Assembly: GCA_015680685.1 (NCBI GenBank)
Contig: MNCI01006676.1
Location: forward strand, 553,287 to 585,337
Origin: Gnetum montanum
Lineage: Eukaryota; Streptophyta; Gnetopsida; Gnetales; Gnetaceae
DNA: 32,051 bases
Direction of reading: 5' to 3'
Shown here in pieces: positions 18,898-30,064 of the stretch; position 1 is the first letter of the stretch, and each line of letters starts with the position of its first letter. A program made the translations under genes and the position numbers. The notes under the pieces are model-generated. The model searched no databases and was not told where the DNA came from. It saw only the letters and a list, made by a program, of their open reading frames with translations.

Positions 18898-18902
18898 GAT
18901 AC
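18898..18902 (+). repeat. Right target-site duplication of element B/C (GATAC)
   Basis: Directly follows LTR C and pairs with GATAT at 8487-8491. Confidence 0.65.
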
Positions 18903-19039
18903 TATACTCATAATGCATAATCATAACACATGGTTGAGAGTCATACCTACCTAATACTTAGTCTTTATGCACCACCCTCATAACCCACTATCCACAAATA
19001 CCCCACTACACATCCAACAAGATTAGGATAACATTACTT

Positions 19040-21720
19040 AGACTTGTTAATTATAGAACCTTCTTAACTTTAGGGTGATCTTACCATTATCATTGTTAGC
19101 ATTTTCAAATAAAATTTCCAAGGAACTTTTAACTTTACTAGTTAAGCCTGTAGGATTAGCCTTCTAAATTTTTGGGATATCTCCTTTAAGTTTGGATGGA
19201 TTCTTACATACACTTGATGGGCTTCTTGAATATTTTAATATCTTCATTTCTTCCTCTTGGAACTACATCTTCAATTTAATTTCTTTTTCAATTTAACTAC
19301 TCTTAGCCTTATTCAATACATCTCTTTCCATCTTACTCTTTACCTTTTGTACTTATATTTTCAGTTTTTCGTTCTCCATCAAAATATATAGAGATATTTT
19401 CAATTGAATTCCCCTTTGCATCTATAGTGTCTAAATTGCTTCATTCCTTATTCAATATTGTTTCTTTAAGTTTGTTTACTATTTTTGCATTTCTCTACAT
19501 TTAAATCATGTTGGACAAACTTTTCATATTCTTTGTCAAGTAATACTTTTCCACATTGCTAGTGAATTATTGTAACATCGGGTCTTCTAATAGTTTAATG
19601 CATTATTACTTCTAGATCTTGGATTTAATCTATGTTCTTCAAGTAATTTTAGTCATATTTTTTAATTTTCATATTATTCTATGTTCTTATCAATCTATAG
19701 TTTATCAAATTGATGGGGAAATAGCAAGGATTCAGTCATCTTTCTAACTAAGATTGTTTCTTCTTCTTGAAACATATCCATAAATAGTTTGATTCTTTTC
19801 TTATTATTTTCATCATCCTAATTATTTATTGGATTCTTTTTATTCCATGAAGTTTTACTATATTTATGTTATCATTCTTTCTAGTCATTCTTTTCTTTAG
19901 TTTGCTACTTCAAGGTTTCTTTAGTCTTTTCAAATTTTCTTTTATGTTTAATCCTTCTTTATGAATGATTTTTGTGAGACCTCTATTTCCCTCTTTCTTC
20001 AATTCTATAGATGTTTAGTTCTTTTTTTTTTTTTGCATTTGTTTTCCTTTGATTTAGAGACTATTTTGACCTTATTTTCTTTCATTTTTCTTTCCATTTG
20101 ATTTGAAGACATCTTTTCAAAAGTGAATATCAAATTTTTAGATGAAACATTAATCTTGCATAGAATCCTCTATTCCATCTTGCCTAGGCCTTAATTAAGA
20201 AATCCATACTTGGGTATGGATGTCTACCCTACATTTGGGGCTTAGGAAAAAGTTACCTAGGGATTTTCAAATTCATTTCCTCATGTCCCACCTTTCCTTA
20301 GTAAATTTGAATCAATATCCCATAGCCTTGAATTCTTAAACTCAATACATACCTCATTAAGATCTACACACATGCATAATGAATAAAGCACACTTCTACA
20401 TTTTCTAGTTTTAGTGTTCCAAAACATGAGTTTGGTTAACAATATTTCTCTTTTTAATGATATTTAAAAACTTGAAAATGAGTAAGAATTACATAAAAAT
20501 AAAAAACATCTAGAAAGATAAAAATCCAAATCTTGCTAAATAAATATGATAAAACATTAAGTTGATGAAACAAAAATTAGAAGCATGAAACATAAAACAA
20601 AAACATATAGACATAAGTTCATGAACACATAGACATGTGGACACTAAACATAGAGCCCATAGACATAGTCCTCATACTATCTTTTCTTTATTTAAATATC
20701 ATCCATAAAAGGTAGAAATATATTCACATATACTTATTATGAATCCTCCTAATCTACTAGTCTATAATCATCATCATCATTATCACTATGGGAGATATTT
20801 GCATATCCTCTAAATCAACCATATGCTCAATCATAGTGATCTTTTGACACTTGGATGAAACCTTCTATTTAAAACAAGAACTTTAAGAAAACTAACCAAG
20901 TGAATCCATGACATGGTGAGAGTGGGATCCATTGAGTGATTAGCATCATTGATAGATCTTTAATATAGGAGGACTAAAGAGACTATTCATGGTACCCTTG
21001 ATGATGGGATCATCAATGATCTTCTAGTGCTTGAGAGATTGCTTTCCCTTCACATGTGCCTCTTAGTAGACATGAAAAGTATGATACTAATCCTCATAGT
21101 TCTACGATTATGTGTCATCTAGTTCTCTAATAACCTCATATTTTTTCTCTACTATTTCCAAATCATATCTCCTAGATAGAATCACCTTTAATGTTCTTGA
21201 AAGGGTAGTGTGCTTGTCAGGTGATCGACTAGATATTCCAATTGGCTCCTCATCCAACATAAGACAAAGCTCCTCCAACTGAAAGGTGTTGGGCTTTAAG
21301 CACCTTCACCCTAGTCTATTAGCTCATCTATTCAATCTAGAGAGATTGTGATTCATTTTATCAAAGTTCTCAGTAAAGGCTTGCAATGCCTTATTTATGA
21401 TAGATATGAGATGATGCCCAAATGACCTAGATTTAGAGAGCTATAGTTTGATAGCCTATAGAGTGTATCTATTGACTTTGCTCTCATGAATGCTCCTTTT
21501 TACTACATACTAAATGATTTTCTTTGTACCATAAATTATGAGCATGTTAAAGATGGTTATACACTCATTGCTAATAATTAGGCTAATTAATAATGGGTGG
21601 TGAAAGATTTGTACCTTGTAATGCTCTAATATAATATTCATACAAATAATATAACCAAAATCTAACTTGACTTTAGTGAGAAAACACCAAAGCACAATAG
21701 CTTGCTATGGGAGTAAGCGA
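19040..21720 (-). pseudogene. Decayed minus-strand ORF, plant-transposon-protein-like with coiled coil (tentative)
   Basis: Reading the minus strand from 21720, coding-like stretches continue for about 2.7 kb with scattered stops. The start reads LTKVKLDFGYIICMN then EHYKVQIFHHPLLISLII, a pattern resembling the 'putative plant transposon protein' domain. The middle reads NKALQAFTENFDKMNHNLSR, then EELCLMLDEEPIGISSR and RRYDLEIVEKKYEVIRELDD (about 21400-21120). Downstream it is very Lys/Glu-rich (MERKMKENKVKIVSKSKEN near 20100; MENEKLKI.VQKVKSKMERD near 19370), consistent with a coiled coil. It ends near SSLEILFENANNDNGKITLK (about 19110). It may belong to an old retroelement or a host gene; no LTRs or other pol genes are seen around it. 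Confidence 0.4.
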
Positions 21721-22706
21721 GCATACCTTCCATCTTTTACTATAAAAAATAAGAGATAATGGTCACATTAGCTCTAACAACTTTTATTTTTAATACAAAA
21801 TCAACAGTTCCAAAAAGTTACTAATAATAATTTATTTTTGCAATAGCATGAATTTTTCCTTGCTACCTTAGATCTAAACAATGTTTTATAGTTTCTTGCT
21901 CTTTCTATGAAGAAAATCCCTCTTCTATTACTATATATTTTTTATATATTTATTAAATTGAAATATCTTGATGCTCTTCTCAATTCTATCAATGATCTCT
22001 TCTCATTGGTATCTTAGTTCCTTTATCTCCACTTTCTTTGTGATGGACTTACGATCATGAGTGAAAATGAGGGATTTAAGAATGTTCAAGGAATTTATGC
22101 TCATAACCTAATGGGAATATCATAACTTTTTTTTATCTTACATAGTTAGGAAATTCATGATTAAAAGTATATTTTTCTAGGACTTTGTTTGAGATGCTCC
22201 ACATAAGTGTGAATGTCCCATCTAAGAGGACTTGTGTTCTAGGATGGACATCCTTGATGAAAGGTGAATGTCCAGATTAGAATAATGTTAAATTTTTAGG
22301 AGGTATGTTGGGGTTTACATACCTCAAAAAATATTCTTGATGTAGCTACAAGGACATAAAATAATAGCAAAAAAGAACAAATCCTAACCTACTAGATATG
22401 GAAGAAATTTACTTAAACTTACCTAGTTGGGAATGATCCCAATCATAAGATGGTATGTAAGTAATGTAGGGTGACTTGATTCATATCTTATCTTATCCTT
22501 CCAATTTGTATGACTACATGTTTTCTCCTTTCATACTTTCTAGACATGTGATTTCCTTCTTGTATTATCTTTTAAGAGTAGGATGAAAAGCCTCTTGTTC
22601 CATATAACTTATCTTATTGGGATTGGTTTTAAGAGCATTTATTCAGTACCCATATTTTCACTATGTGATACTATAAGTTATTTCTACCCTATCTCTATTA
22701 TTCAAT
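21721..22706. other. AT-rich stretch without recognised gene
   Basis: No long frame or LTR similarity is visible. A small direct repeat (GTGAATGTCC near 22210 and 22264) is present. This is the left flank of element F; TCAAT at 22702-22706 would be its target duplication, but the partner is outside the window. Confidence 0.45.
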
Positions 22707-23125
22707 TGATGAGTGGCGAGGTACCCCTATGCCCAAGCATATAATTCACAAGCATTCACATGCAATCCATTTAAATTCCGTAGACTTTTGTTACCAAGTA
22801 TGCTAGAGCTAAATGGTGAGTTTGTGTTGTCCATTCGTTGTCTTCTCAGTCTGACTTGTGAAATGCAAGTGTATGGTTAAGTGTGACTAAGGCAGAGTAT
22901 TATATCATTTTATGTTTTATCAATTTGATCACTTAAAAAAATAATGAAAGTGAGAGTAATTAAATGCTAAGTGAACTATTGTCTAATCTTGCCTAACACA
23001 AGTAACCATCCCCACTTTCTGGACACATCCTGAATTTCATGTAAACACTGTTGGGTTGTCAAACACTAACCATTTCTGAGCTACCAAGTGTCACACATAT
23101 GTTTGAAGGGGTTGTGCTTGTGTAT

Positions 23126-23158
23126 TTTAATTAATTAATTAATTAATTAAAATTAATT
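23126..23158. repeat. (TTAA)n microsatellite in LTR F
   Basis: About seven TTAA units, fully self-complementary, lie inside U5 of LTR F. It is absent from the other LTRs, so it expanded after insertion or in this sublineage. Confidence 0.9.
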
Positions 23159-23460
23159 TCTGAATGAATAATATTAAATGTGAACTACATGGAATCACAA
23201 TGTATAAATGCATAAAGAAAGAAAGTCTCAAGTGTTGCAAGGATGAATCAAAGAGCTCATATTTATTGCCAACATAATGGTGTGTTTAGGTACATCAATG
23301 CTTGAATAAAGATCTGATTACACTTAGACCTCCTATTGTGGGCACTTGAAAAATATTCTAACTCTCGAATGAACAAACTGCAAGAATTTTGCACTTGACT
23401 CCAAAAACTACTCCTGAATCATGTGCCCAAGGGCTGTATTTATAGGCCTGGGAGTACCCT

Positions 23461-23537
23461 ACCATATCGCATGCCCGATATCACATCTTGGGCCATGATA
23501 TTGCGTACTCAATATCACATACCTGATATCAGGGCTC
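23461..23537. promoter_or_regulatory. GATATCGC palindrome array in U3 of LTR F
   Basis: Plus-strand cores are CATATCGCATG, CCGATATCAC, ATGATATTGCG, TCAATATCAC and CCTGATATCAGG. The last is a perfect 12-bp palindrome at the LTR edge. Confidence 0.55.
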
Positions 23538-23538
23538 A

Positions 23539-24257
23539 TGTAAAGACCCATGTGTTTTTGCATTTGTTTTGTCCAAGAGATGTGCTTTGAATCCTCATCT
23601 TTTTTTTTGATGAGGACCACACCATGTAGGGACTTATTTGACTTCCTATTGTGAAATAACATGAAATGGTGAGAAGTTCATGAGAACACCCCTAAACATA
23701 GGAAGATGGAAAAGCATGAAGAATACTACATTCCTTTGAAGCCACACCTTGTTCGAACCTTTGATTCCTTCCCAATTATGGAAACTACACAAGTCATAAA
23801 TTTATTAAGGTTTTATTAATGAAAGAGGGACTACACGTTTCCAAAACAAGGAATACCATAGAGTATGTGGATGGGTGGATGATGTGGACTCACTACCTAT
23901 GACAGGAAAAGAAACCATGTCCTAGTTGTCAGTAATGAGATTCAAAGTCAAAAACCAGACATCAACAATCAAATCACAAATGATACAAACCACCATCGAG
24001 TAGCACATTACCATTGTACGTAGCACCTTATTAGAAAAAGAGTAGAGAATTACACCAAACATAAGAAAATATAAAATAAAGTAAAAGAGTATTCGAGAAA
24101 TATTAAATATACTAATGATGGTATAAAACAAAAACTTAAAAAAGATCAATAACTTGAAAGAGAAAAAGATGTAAAAGAAAGAATATAAAAACAAAAAGTT
24201 GTAAAACCAAAAATGTGTAAAAAAAAAATTCAAAAGACTAAGGAGTTGCTTAAAGTG
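23539..24257 (-). other. 3' internal region of element F
   Basis: AT-rich sequence after integrase. The part 23901-23539 matches 16506-16890 of element B/C, including the frame NKSLHGVVL. No intact gene is visible. Confidence 0.5.
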
Positions 24258-25500
24258 TTAGTATGGTTGCCCATCTCCCCCATGACTAAGTTGGAAGAAG
24301 GAGATTCGGAAGATTAAGCGTGGTTGTCCATTTGGCGAGGTGTCTATTGAGTTGGTTGGCTTGGGCTCATGGAAAGGTTTCAATTGTTGGATGTTGAATA
24401 ATTGCTTCTTGTATGGGCTATCAGGTTTATATATAATCATGGCCCTAGATGGAAAAGTTTTTTTTTGATAATATAAGGTCCTTCCCACAATGTTTAAAAC
24501 TTGGTTTGTTGAGGTACATGTGTAGGATTCTAGTAGAGAACCTTATCTCCTAGTTGAAACTTGACTTTCCTTATTTTGAGGTCATGATGTTTCTTGTTGA
24601 ATGCCTTATGAATTTTGTTGGATGACAAGGCCATTAATTGATTTTCATCTAGAAATTTGAGGTTCATTAATATTTCCTTTTGTGCTAGAATTAGATCCAT
24701 GTCAAGGTCACAGGCTATAGAGAGTGTACAGAGCTCAGATTGAATGGGTAGTATTGGTAGTTTTTTATACACGAGCTCATAGGGAGAATAACCTATGGGA
24801 AGCTTCCATGTGGAGCGATAGGCCCAAAGGGCATCATTTAATTTGGTGCTCTAATTCCTTCAGTACTTACTAATAGTACTTGTTAGAATTTTGTAATCTC
24901 TCGATTAGTGACCTCAGCTTGACCATTGGCTTGAGGGCGATAAGGTGTTATGAGTTTGTACTCAACCCCCAAGTGCTACTTAAGTTTTCAAGAAGTGGCA
25001 CTTGTGAAATGAGTTCCATTGTTAAAAATTAATGCACGAGGCATACCAAACTTGTTTATGATGTTTTGTTGTACAAACTGAGTAGTAGTAGTGGATGTAC
25101 AGTCAGTGACGGTTGCTTCTTCTACCCACTTAGTGAAATAGTCAACTGCACCTATTATATACGCCTTTCTATTTGACGTAGGCACGTTGGGATCCATAAA
25201 GTTAATGCCCCAAATATTGAATGGCTCAAGAGGTTGAATGCATTGCTATGGCCCCTCCATTAGAGTTGTCATTCCACCATTTCTCTGACAATGATCATAA
25301 GCATGGATGAATTGGTATGCATCCTTGAAGATTTTTGGCCAGTAATATCCTATCATGAGGATTTTTATGGCCATGCATCTCCTAGTGTAATGGCCCCTAC
25401 AAGGGCCATTGTGAGCATCCTAGAGAATGTGTAGTTGATCTGTGTTAGGGACACATAGCGTACCAGGCCATTAGGACATACGTTGTAAAGGTTCCTGTTG
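24258..25500 (-). pseudogene. Integrase remnant of element F
   Basis: Minus-strand blocks in order: HNGPCRGHYTRRCMAIKIL, GYYWPKIFKDAYQFIHAYDH (first zinc Cys of C-x2-C replaced), FNIWGINFMDPNV with the first catalytic Asp changed to Asn (25201-25203), AVDYFTKWVEEATV, and ALIFNNGTHF with the second Asp also Asn (25021-25023). RPQANGQAEVTNREITK keeps the Glu. The tail reads LDENQLMALSSNKIHKAFNK then KFQLGDKVLY and ends SHGGDGQPY near 24258. About ten stops are present. It aligns almost block for block with the integrase of B/C and supplies the piece missing there. Confidence 0.82.
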
Positions 25501-25749
25501 ATTTCCATGAAATGCGTAACTTGGTGAAGAAACTATTGTTTCTTTTGGGTGTCTAGCCCTTGCAATAGTTCTTGCTTGAGTAGATAAGTAAGGATGGTGT
25601 CATACCATCCTGGTTCATTTGGAATTTATGCATTAATAGCCCCTACAAAGAGATATTCATCAAGAAATTAATCAAATAAGGGTCTCTTTCTCCTTGTCAT
25701 CCCATATTAGCTGTGATAAGTGGTTGACGATCACATTTTCACACCCCTT

Positions 25750-27000
25750 TGATCTACCAGTGTGAGATCAAACTCTTGCAAAATCACAAGCCACCATATG
25801 ACATGAGGGCTTACCATTGGTTTATTTATTAAAAATTAGATGGTGCTATGATCTTTGTGCATAAACACTTTATAACCAAGCACATAGTGGTCGAATGTTT
25901 CTAAGGAAAACACCATCGCAATCAACTCTTTTTTCATAGTGGTGTGGTTCAACTATGCAATTGTGATACTCTGACTTGTGTAGTGAATGTAATATGAACA
26001 TTTTTGATCATCCAAATGCATAAGAATTGCCCCCCCAAAGCATAATTTGATGCATCAGTCATCACATGAAATGGCCTAGACTAATCAGGTGCTTGTAGAA
26101 TGGGGATCTCAATAAGCTTTTGCTTTATTTTTTGAAATGCTATTTCACATGTAGGGATCTAGAAAAATGGTGCATCTTTATTTGTTAATTTAACCAATAG
26201 CTTGGAAAATTTGGAAAAGTTCTCAATGAAGTGCCATTAGTAGCTAGTATGACTAAGGAATGATCACACTTCTTTAACTATTTCTAGTTGATGGGTTACT
26301 CCTTGGATGATCCTTATCTTTTTAGGGTCCACCTTGATTTTTTCTTTTGAGATACGATGCCCCAAGACTATGCCTTCTTGGACCATAAGATGGCTCTTTT
26401 GCTAATTGAGCTGGAGGTTTGTTTTGACACATCTCCTCAACACTTGCTCAAGACAGTTTAGGGCTTGCTCAAACATAGCTTTGTAGGTAGAAAAGTCATC
26501 CATGAAGGCTTCTATTCCACTACCAATTTTTTTTTGAAAAATGCTAAGGACTAATTGTTGAAATGTAGCTAGGGCATTACATAGACTGAATGGCATTTGA
26601 TGGTAAGAAAAAGTCCCCCAAGGACTTGTGAAAGTCATCTTCACTTGGTCCTTTGGTGTGATCTAGATTTGATTATAGCGACTATAACCATCCAGAAAGT
26701 GGTAGTAGCTGTACCCAGAAATGGTGTTCAGCACTTGGTTAACAAAAAGTAATGGAAAATGATCCTTGAAAGTTTCCATATTGAGAAACTAGAAGTCAAT
26801 GCACACCCACCATTTTCCTTCTTTTTTTGGCATGATCACAAGTTGACTAACCCACTTACTATCTACAACAAGGTAGATGAATCTTACCTTGAGGAGTTGC
26901 TCAATCTCCTCGTTGATAATCTACTTTAATTTGGGATTCAATTGCCACTACGACTATTTTTTTAGCTTAACGGTAGGATCAGTGTATATCCAATACTAGC
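25750..27000 (-). pseudogene. Reverse transcriptase and RNase H remnant of element F
   Basis: Minus-strand blocks: INEEIEQLLKVRFIYLVVDS, KWVSQLVIMPKKEGK, WWVCIDF, ETFKDHFPLLFVNQVLNTIS, HFLDGYSRYNQI, TSPWGTFSYHQMPFSLCNAL, and AFMDDFSTYKAMF with FMDD at 26506-26495. KVDPKKIRIIQGVTHQLEIV and the RNase H start MTDASNYALGG (catalytic Asp intact at 26056-26054) follow. A frameshift breaks RNase H soon after. RT here is cleaner than in B/C; the segment 26644-26402 is open for 80 codons. Confidence 0.82.
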
Positions 27001-27469
27001 ATATTCTTTGATCTATTCGTGTGAGCTTCGAATATGATGAGGCAAAGGCTGCTAACCCTTTTTCCACAACATTCATCAACATCTTCTTTTGTCCTACAGT
27101 AATTTTGGCATGAATAATGACTAGCTTTTCATTTTTTAAGAACACATACTCCATTCTGGTTGGTAGTGTCTTTAATTCAAGGGATTCTTGTTTGAAATTG
27201 TCAAGAATCTACAACTCTTAAAAATTGATATCATCATTTACTTCCTCAGAGAGCTGGTGATGAGCTTGCTTGAGTTCATCCATACTTGCAACATAATCAC
27301 ACATTAGGCCCTCAGTAGGCTCCATGCACAATGTACTACTGCTAGAATTTGTTATTAGGCACTGGGTACCTTGTTTTGTGGTTGTCATGTATAAACATCT
27401 TTGGATTTCTACTTCTGGTGCACACTGCTTACATGTAGAGATAGATGTTCACTTCACTAACCATAGCTT

Positions 27470-27985
27470 CTACACATAATGGCTCCTTGAATCGCTGTAT
27501 GCAATACATGGAACCCTCTTCTTCTCGATCTCTCCAAATTCATTTTCTTTGGATATCTTTAAGGAAAAATATCTAATGCCCATTTTGGCATCAACAGTGC
27601 TTAACCATGCCCTTCCCATAATAATTGGGAAGTCCCTCTTGTAGTTCTCCATCTTGATTACTAGGAAGTCAGTAGGATATGACCACCCATAAATGGTGGT
27701 CATGCTGTCTTCTACGAGTTCCACTGGAACAATGATGGACTAGTCTGCCAAATCCAGCATGATGTTACTCTTATTCAAGGGAGGAAGGTTCCACATAGTG
27801 TACATCTTATGCAAGATCATATTAACACTGAAACTAGAGTCAAGAAGAGCTTTACAAGGCTCATTCCTAGTAATTTGCAAATATACTAAGGGACTCCCAG
27901 GATCAGCTAACTTCCTGGGAAGGTTACTAGCTTGAATCCAATTAGATACAACATGGGTCAACATCACAATATGGATTTGAGAGGG
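27470..27985 (-). pseudogene. Aspartic protease remnant of element F
   Basis: Minus-strand blocks: LPRKLADPGSPLVYLQITRN, CKALLDSSFSVNMILHKMY with the catalytic Asp at 27841-27839 and D-S-S in place of D-T/S-G, then after a stop at about 27738 VELVEDSMTTIYGWSYPTDF, FPIIMGRAWLSTVDAKMG and KRVPCIAYSDS. The order and spacing equal those in B/C. Confidence 0.75.
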
Positions 27986-29193
27986 ATTTTGGTTTGAAAG
28001 GGACTTAGATAAAGGTGAGGCAAATGAAGGTGGAGGAGTAGGGATACCAACCGCTGGTGTGTCTAAGGGCTTTGGTGGACTATGAGGTTGGAAGAAGGGT
28101 CTTTTCTTTGATTGTGGTTTCGACCCATTTGGTTGGCTAACTAGTTGTAGATTAATTACCTTCATAGCATTTGGTAGTTGTGCAGGAGGTGAAGGAGTAG
28201 ATGTAGGAATAGGAGAAGCATGAGAATAGTAGGTGGCATTCCTCCTTGCATATGGTGGTTGGTAAATGTTAGGAGGGTAGTGGTGAGGTTGGTAAGCAAC
28301 AACATGCCCAGAAGAGTCCCATGGAGATGAAGGTTTCTGAATATAATAACCATAGGGATGTAGTTGACAGTAGGGGTACTGCTGTCTTGGAGGTGCCAAT
28401 GCCCACAATTGTGGTTGCTGCCACTATTGGTATAATTCATAATGTTGCGGTGGAGTTCCACTTGGATAATATTATTGTGGTTGGTGGAACTATTAAGAGT
28501 TGCCTTGTGGATAAGACAATATTTTGGGTGTTTGCCTTTGTGCAAGTTGTGGATGTAAGACATACACCCTAGATTCCTACAAGTGTAACACAACTGGATA
28601 GCATCCCTTAGGATGTTCATACTAGCAGATGTCACACCCACCATCATCATTTGATTCATTGCCTACAACCATCTCTATTGTAGCCATCTTATCCTTAGCT
28701 TTGGATATGACACGTTTAGCTTTCTTACTTCTTTAGTGCTCACACTCATCACTTTGTTCCTTGGACTCTTCAGTAATTTTTGAGAAATTTTGAAACCTAT
28801 TGTCTATGGAGTCCCATAATTGGTCAACCTTAGCTGTAACTTTGGACTAAAATTTCTAGAATGGTAAGGTTTTTTTATTAGCCACCTCATCTCTTGTTAA
28901 TTCATCCTCATTATTGCAAAATTGAACCTTGTGAATAGAAGGGTCCCTGTAGTATTTCTTTGCACTTTCTTGATTTTTCAATTCTCCCTTCTACCTAGCT
29001 ACCTACTCAGTTAACTTTTGGATTTGATAGGCACTTAACTCTATCAGTCTCCCTTGAGCATAAACACCAAGGGTTTTCCTTATTTCGAATCACAACCCAT
29101 CTATAATATGACAAAGTTGATCAAGCTGAGAATATCTATGGCCAAGACACTTATGCAACAGAGAGTAGTATTGGCCAATAGTAGCATCCAAGG
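27986..29193 (-). pseudogene. gag: gag remnant of element F, 3' part
   Basis: From the junction with LTR E (29193) the minus strand reads LDATIGQYYSLLHKCLGHRY, the end of the capsid-like domain, then a basic and acidic linker. The knuckle motif CDIC-stop-YEHPKGCY lies at 28636-28598. A Pro/Tyr/Gln-rich linker (PPRQQYPYCQLHPYGYYIQ, YQPHHYPPNIYQPPYA, 28408-28100) and a Pro/Ser-rich stretch lead to protease. The N-terminal half is missing because E interrupts it. Five or more stops are present. Confidence 0.75.
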
Positions 29194-29199
29194 TGATGA

Positions 29200-29300
29200 G
29201 AGCGGTTACTCTATCAATTTATTCTAATTATTAGAGCAGTTACTCTAACGGTTTATTCTAATTATTAGAGTGGTTACTCTAATTATTAGAGTAGTTGCTA
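29200..29300. promoter_or_regulatory. AGAG..TTACTCT repeat array in U3 of LTR E
   Basis: GAG[CT][AG]GTTACTCTA starts at 29200, 29234 and 29268, exactly 34 bp apart, with a shortened copy at 29289. Each core is an imperfect palindrome (AGAG-N-x-TTACTCT), and between them lies TCTAATTATTAGA, a perfect 13-nt palindrome around a central base. The array ends just before the TATA box, the same position as the GATATCGC arrays elsewhere. Confidence 0.7.
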
Positions 29301-29437
29301 CCAAGCCTATAAATATAGTGCCCAGGCATACAGTTGAGAGAAGAAGTCTTTTAGCAGTCAAGTAACAAAACTCTTGTAGTCTATTTGAAAGTTAGAGTAT
29401 TTTCCAAGTGCTTGTAGGAGGTCTAAGTATGGATGGA

Positions 29438-29489
29438 TCTTTATTTGGGCATTGTATACCTGAGCACACCTTATGTACGACAATAAAGA
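29438..29489 (+). promoter_or_regulatory. R-region inverted pair with poly(A) signal, LTR E
   Basis: TCTTTATT (29438-29445) and AATAAAGA (29482-29489) bracket 52 nt, as in the other LTRs despite the different U3. Confidence 0.6.
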
Positions 29490-30046
29490 TGAGCTCTTCG
29501 ATTCATCATTGCAGCACTTGAGATTTGTTTTCTTATGCATTTATTTTATTTTATTTTATGCACTTTACATTTCTATTATTAGCATAGTAATTCATTTTTA
29601 TCAATTAATTAAATCATTAAATTACACAAGCATGACCACTTCGAGCATACGTGTAATGCTTGGTAACACAGTAACGATTAGCGTTTGGTAATCCTAGCAG
29701 TGTTGCACTGGTTCAAGATGTGTACGGCAAGTAGGAACAGATGCTGGTGTTAGGATTAGTTAGAACTTAGTTAATGAGTAGTTAAGTTAAATTAGTCACC
29801 TAGTTATCTCTCTCTTTCCGTATTAGCATAGGACATAAAAAAATAAAAGATATAAAAATCATATGCCTCAAGCTTATTTAACCATACAATCATGACATAC
29901 AAGTAAGTTTTGGAAGACAACGATCAATCAACCCATCCTTGTTCCACAAGGGTGCATAAGCACTTAGTTCTTGGAATTTGATCAGATCGTGCGTGAAATG
30001 CTCATATTCGTATGGTTGAGCGTAGGGGTACCTCGTCGCTCATCAT

Positions 30047-30064
30047 TGGCGCTGTCGCTGAGGA
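30047..30064 (+). other. Primer-binding site of element E (tRNA-Asp)
   Basis: TGGCGCTGTCGCTGAGGA lies 1 nt after the LTR and matches TGGCGCCGTTGCCGGGGA at 14 of 18 bases, all differences being transitions. Confidence 0.78.

Larger units (their letters stand above)
22707..23538 (-). repeat. LTR F (3' LTR of element F), 832 bp
   Basis: On the plus strand it begins TGATGAGTGGCGAGGTACCCC. The minus-strand start is TGAGCCCTGATATC, probably a shortened TGATGAG. It contains a decayed palindrome array (23461-23537), TATAAATA (23444-23437), the R pair (23312-23260, left arm mutated to TATTTATT on the plus strand) and a TTAA microsatellite. No clear purine tract precedes it. Confidence 0.8.
22707..29193 (-). 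mobile_element. Element F: antisense Athila-like element, 3' LTR to gag
   Basis: On the minus strand the order is gag (from 29193), protease, RT-RNase H, integrase, 3' region and 3' LTR (ending at 22707). Gag is cut at 29193 by LTR E, so the F 5' LTR and gag start should lie beyond E. F lacks the last 1.2 kb of 3' internal sequence seen in B/C. Many stops are present and two integrase catalytic residues are lost. Confidence 0.82.
29194..30045 (+). repeat. LTR E (5' LTR of element E), 852 bp
   Basis: Starts TGATGAGAGCGG and ends CTCGTCGCTCATCA. TATAAATA is at 29308-29315 and the R pair at 29438-29489. U5 matches LTRs B and C closely (GTAATGCTTGGTAAC, GTAGGGGTACCTCGTCGCTC). Its first 110 bp are unrelated to the other LTRs: no GATATC palindromes, but another repeat array. 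Confidence 0.88.

Noticed and set aside
20022-20034. T run as the poly(A) tail of an antisense retroposed copy
   Set aside because: It lies inside the Lys-rich part of the decayed minus-strand frame, where AAA codons explain it, and no target duplication is seen.
23922-24233. 103-codon minus-strand frame rich in Phe, Tyr and Ile
   Set aside because: It lies in an A-rich stretch of the F 3' region; composition alone explains an open hydrophobic frame.
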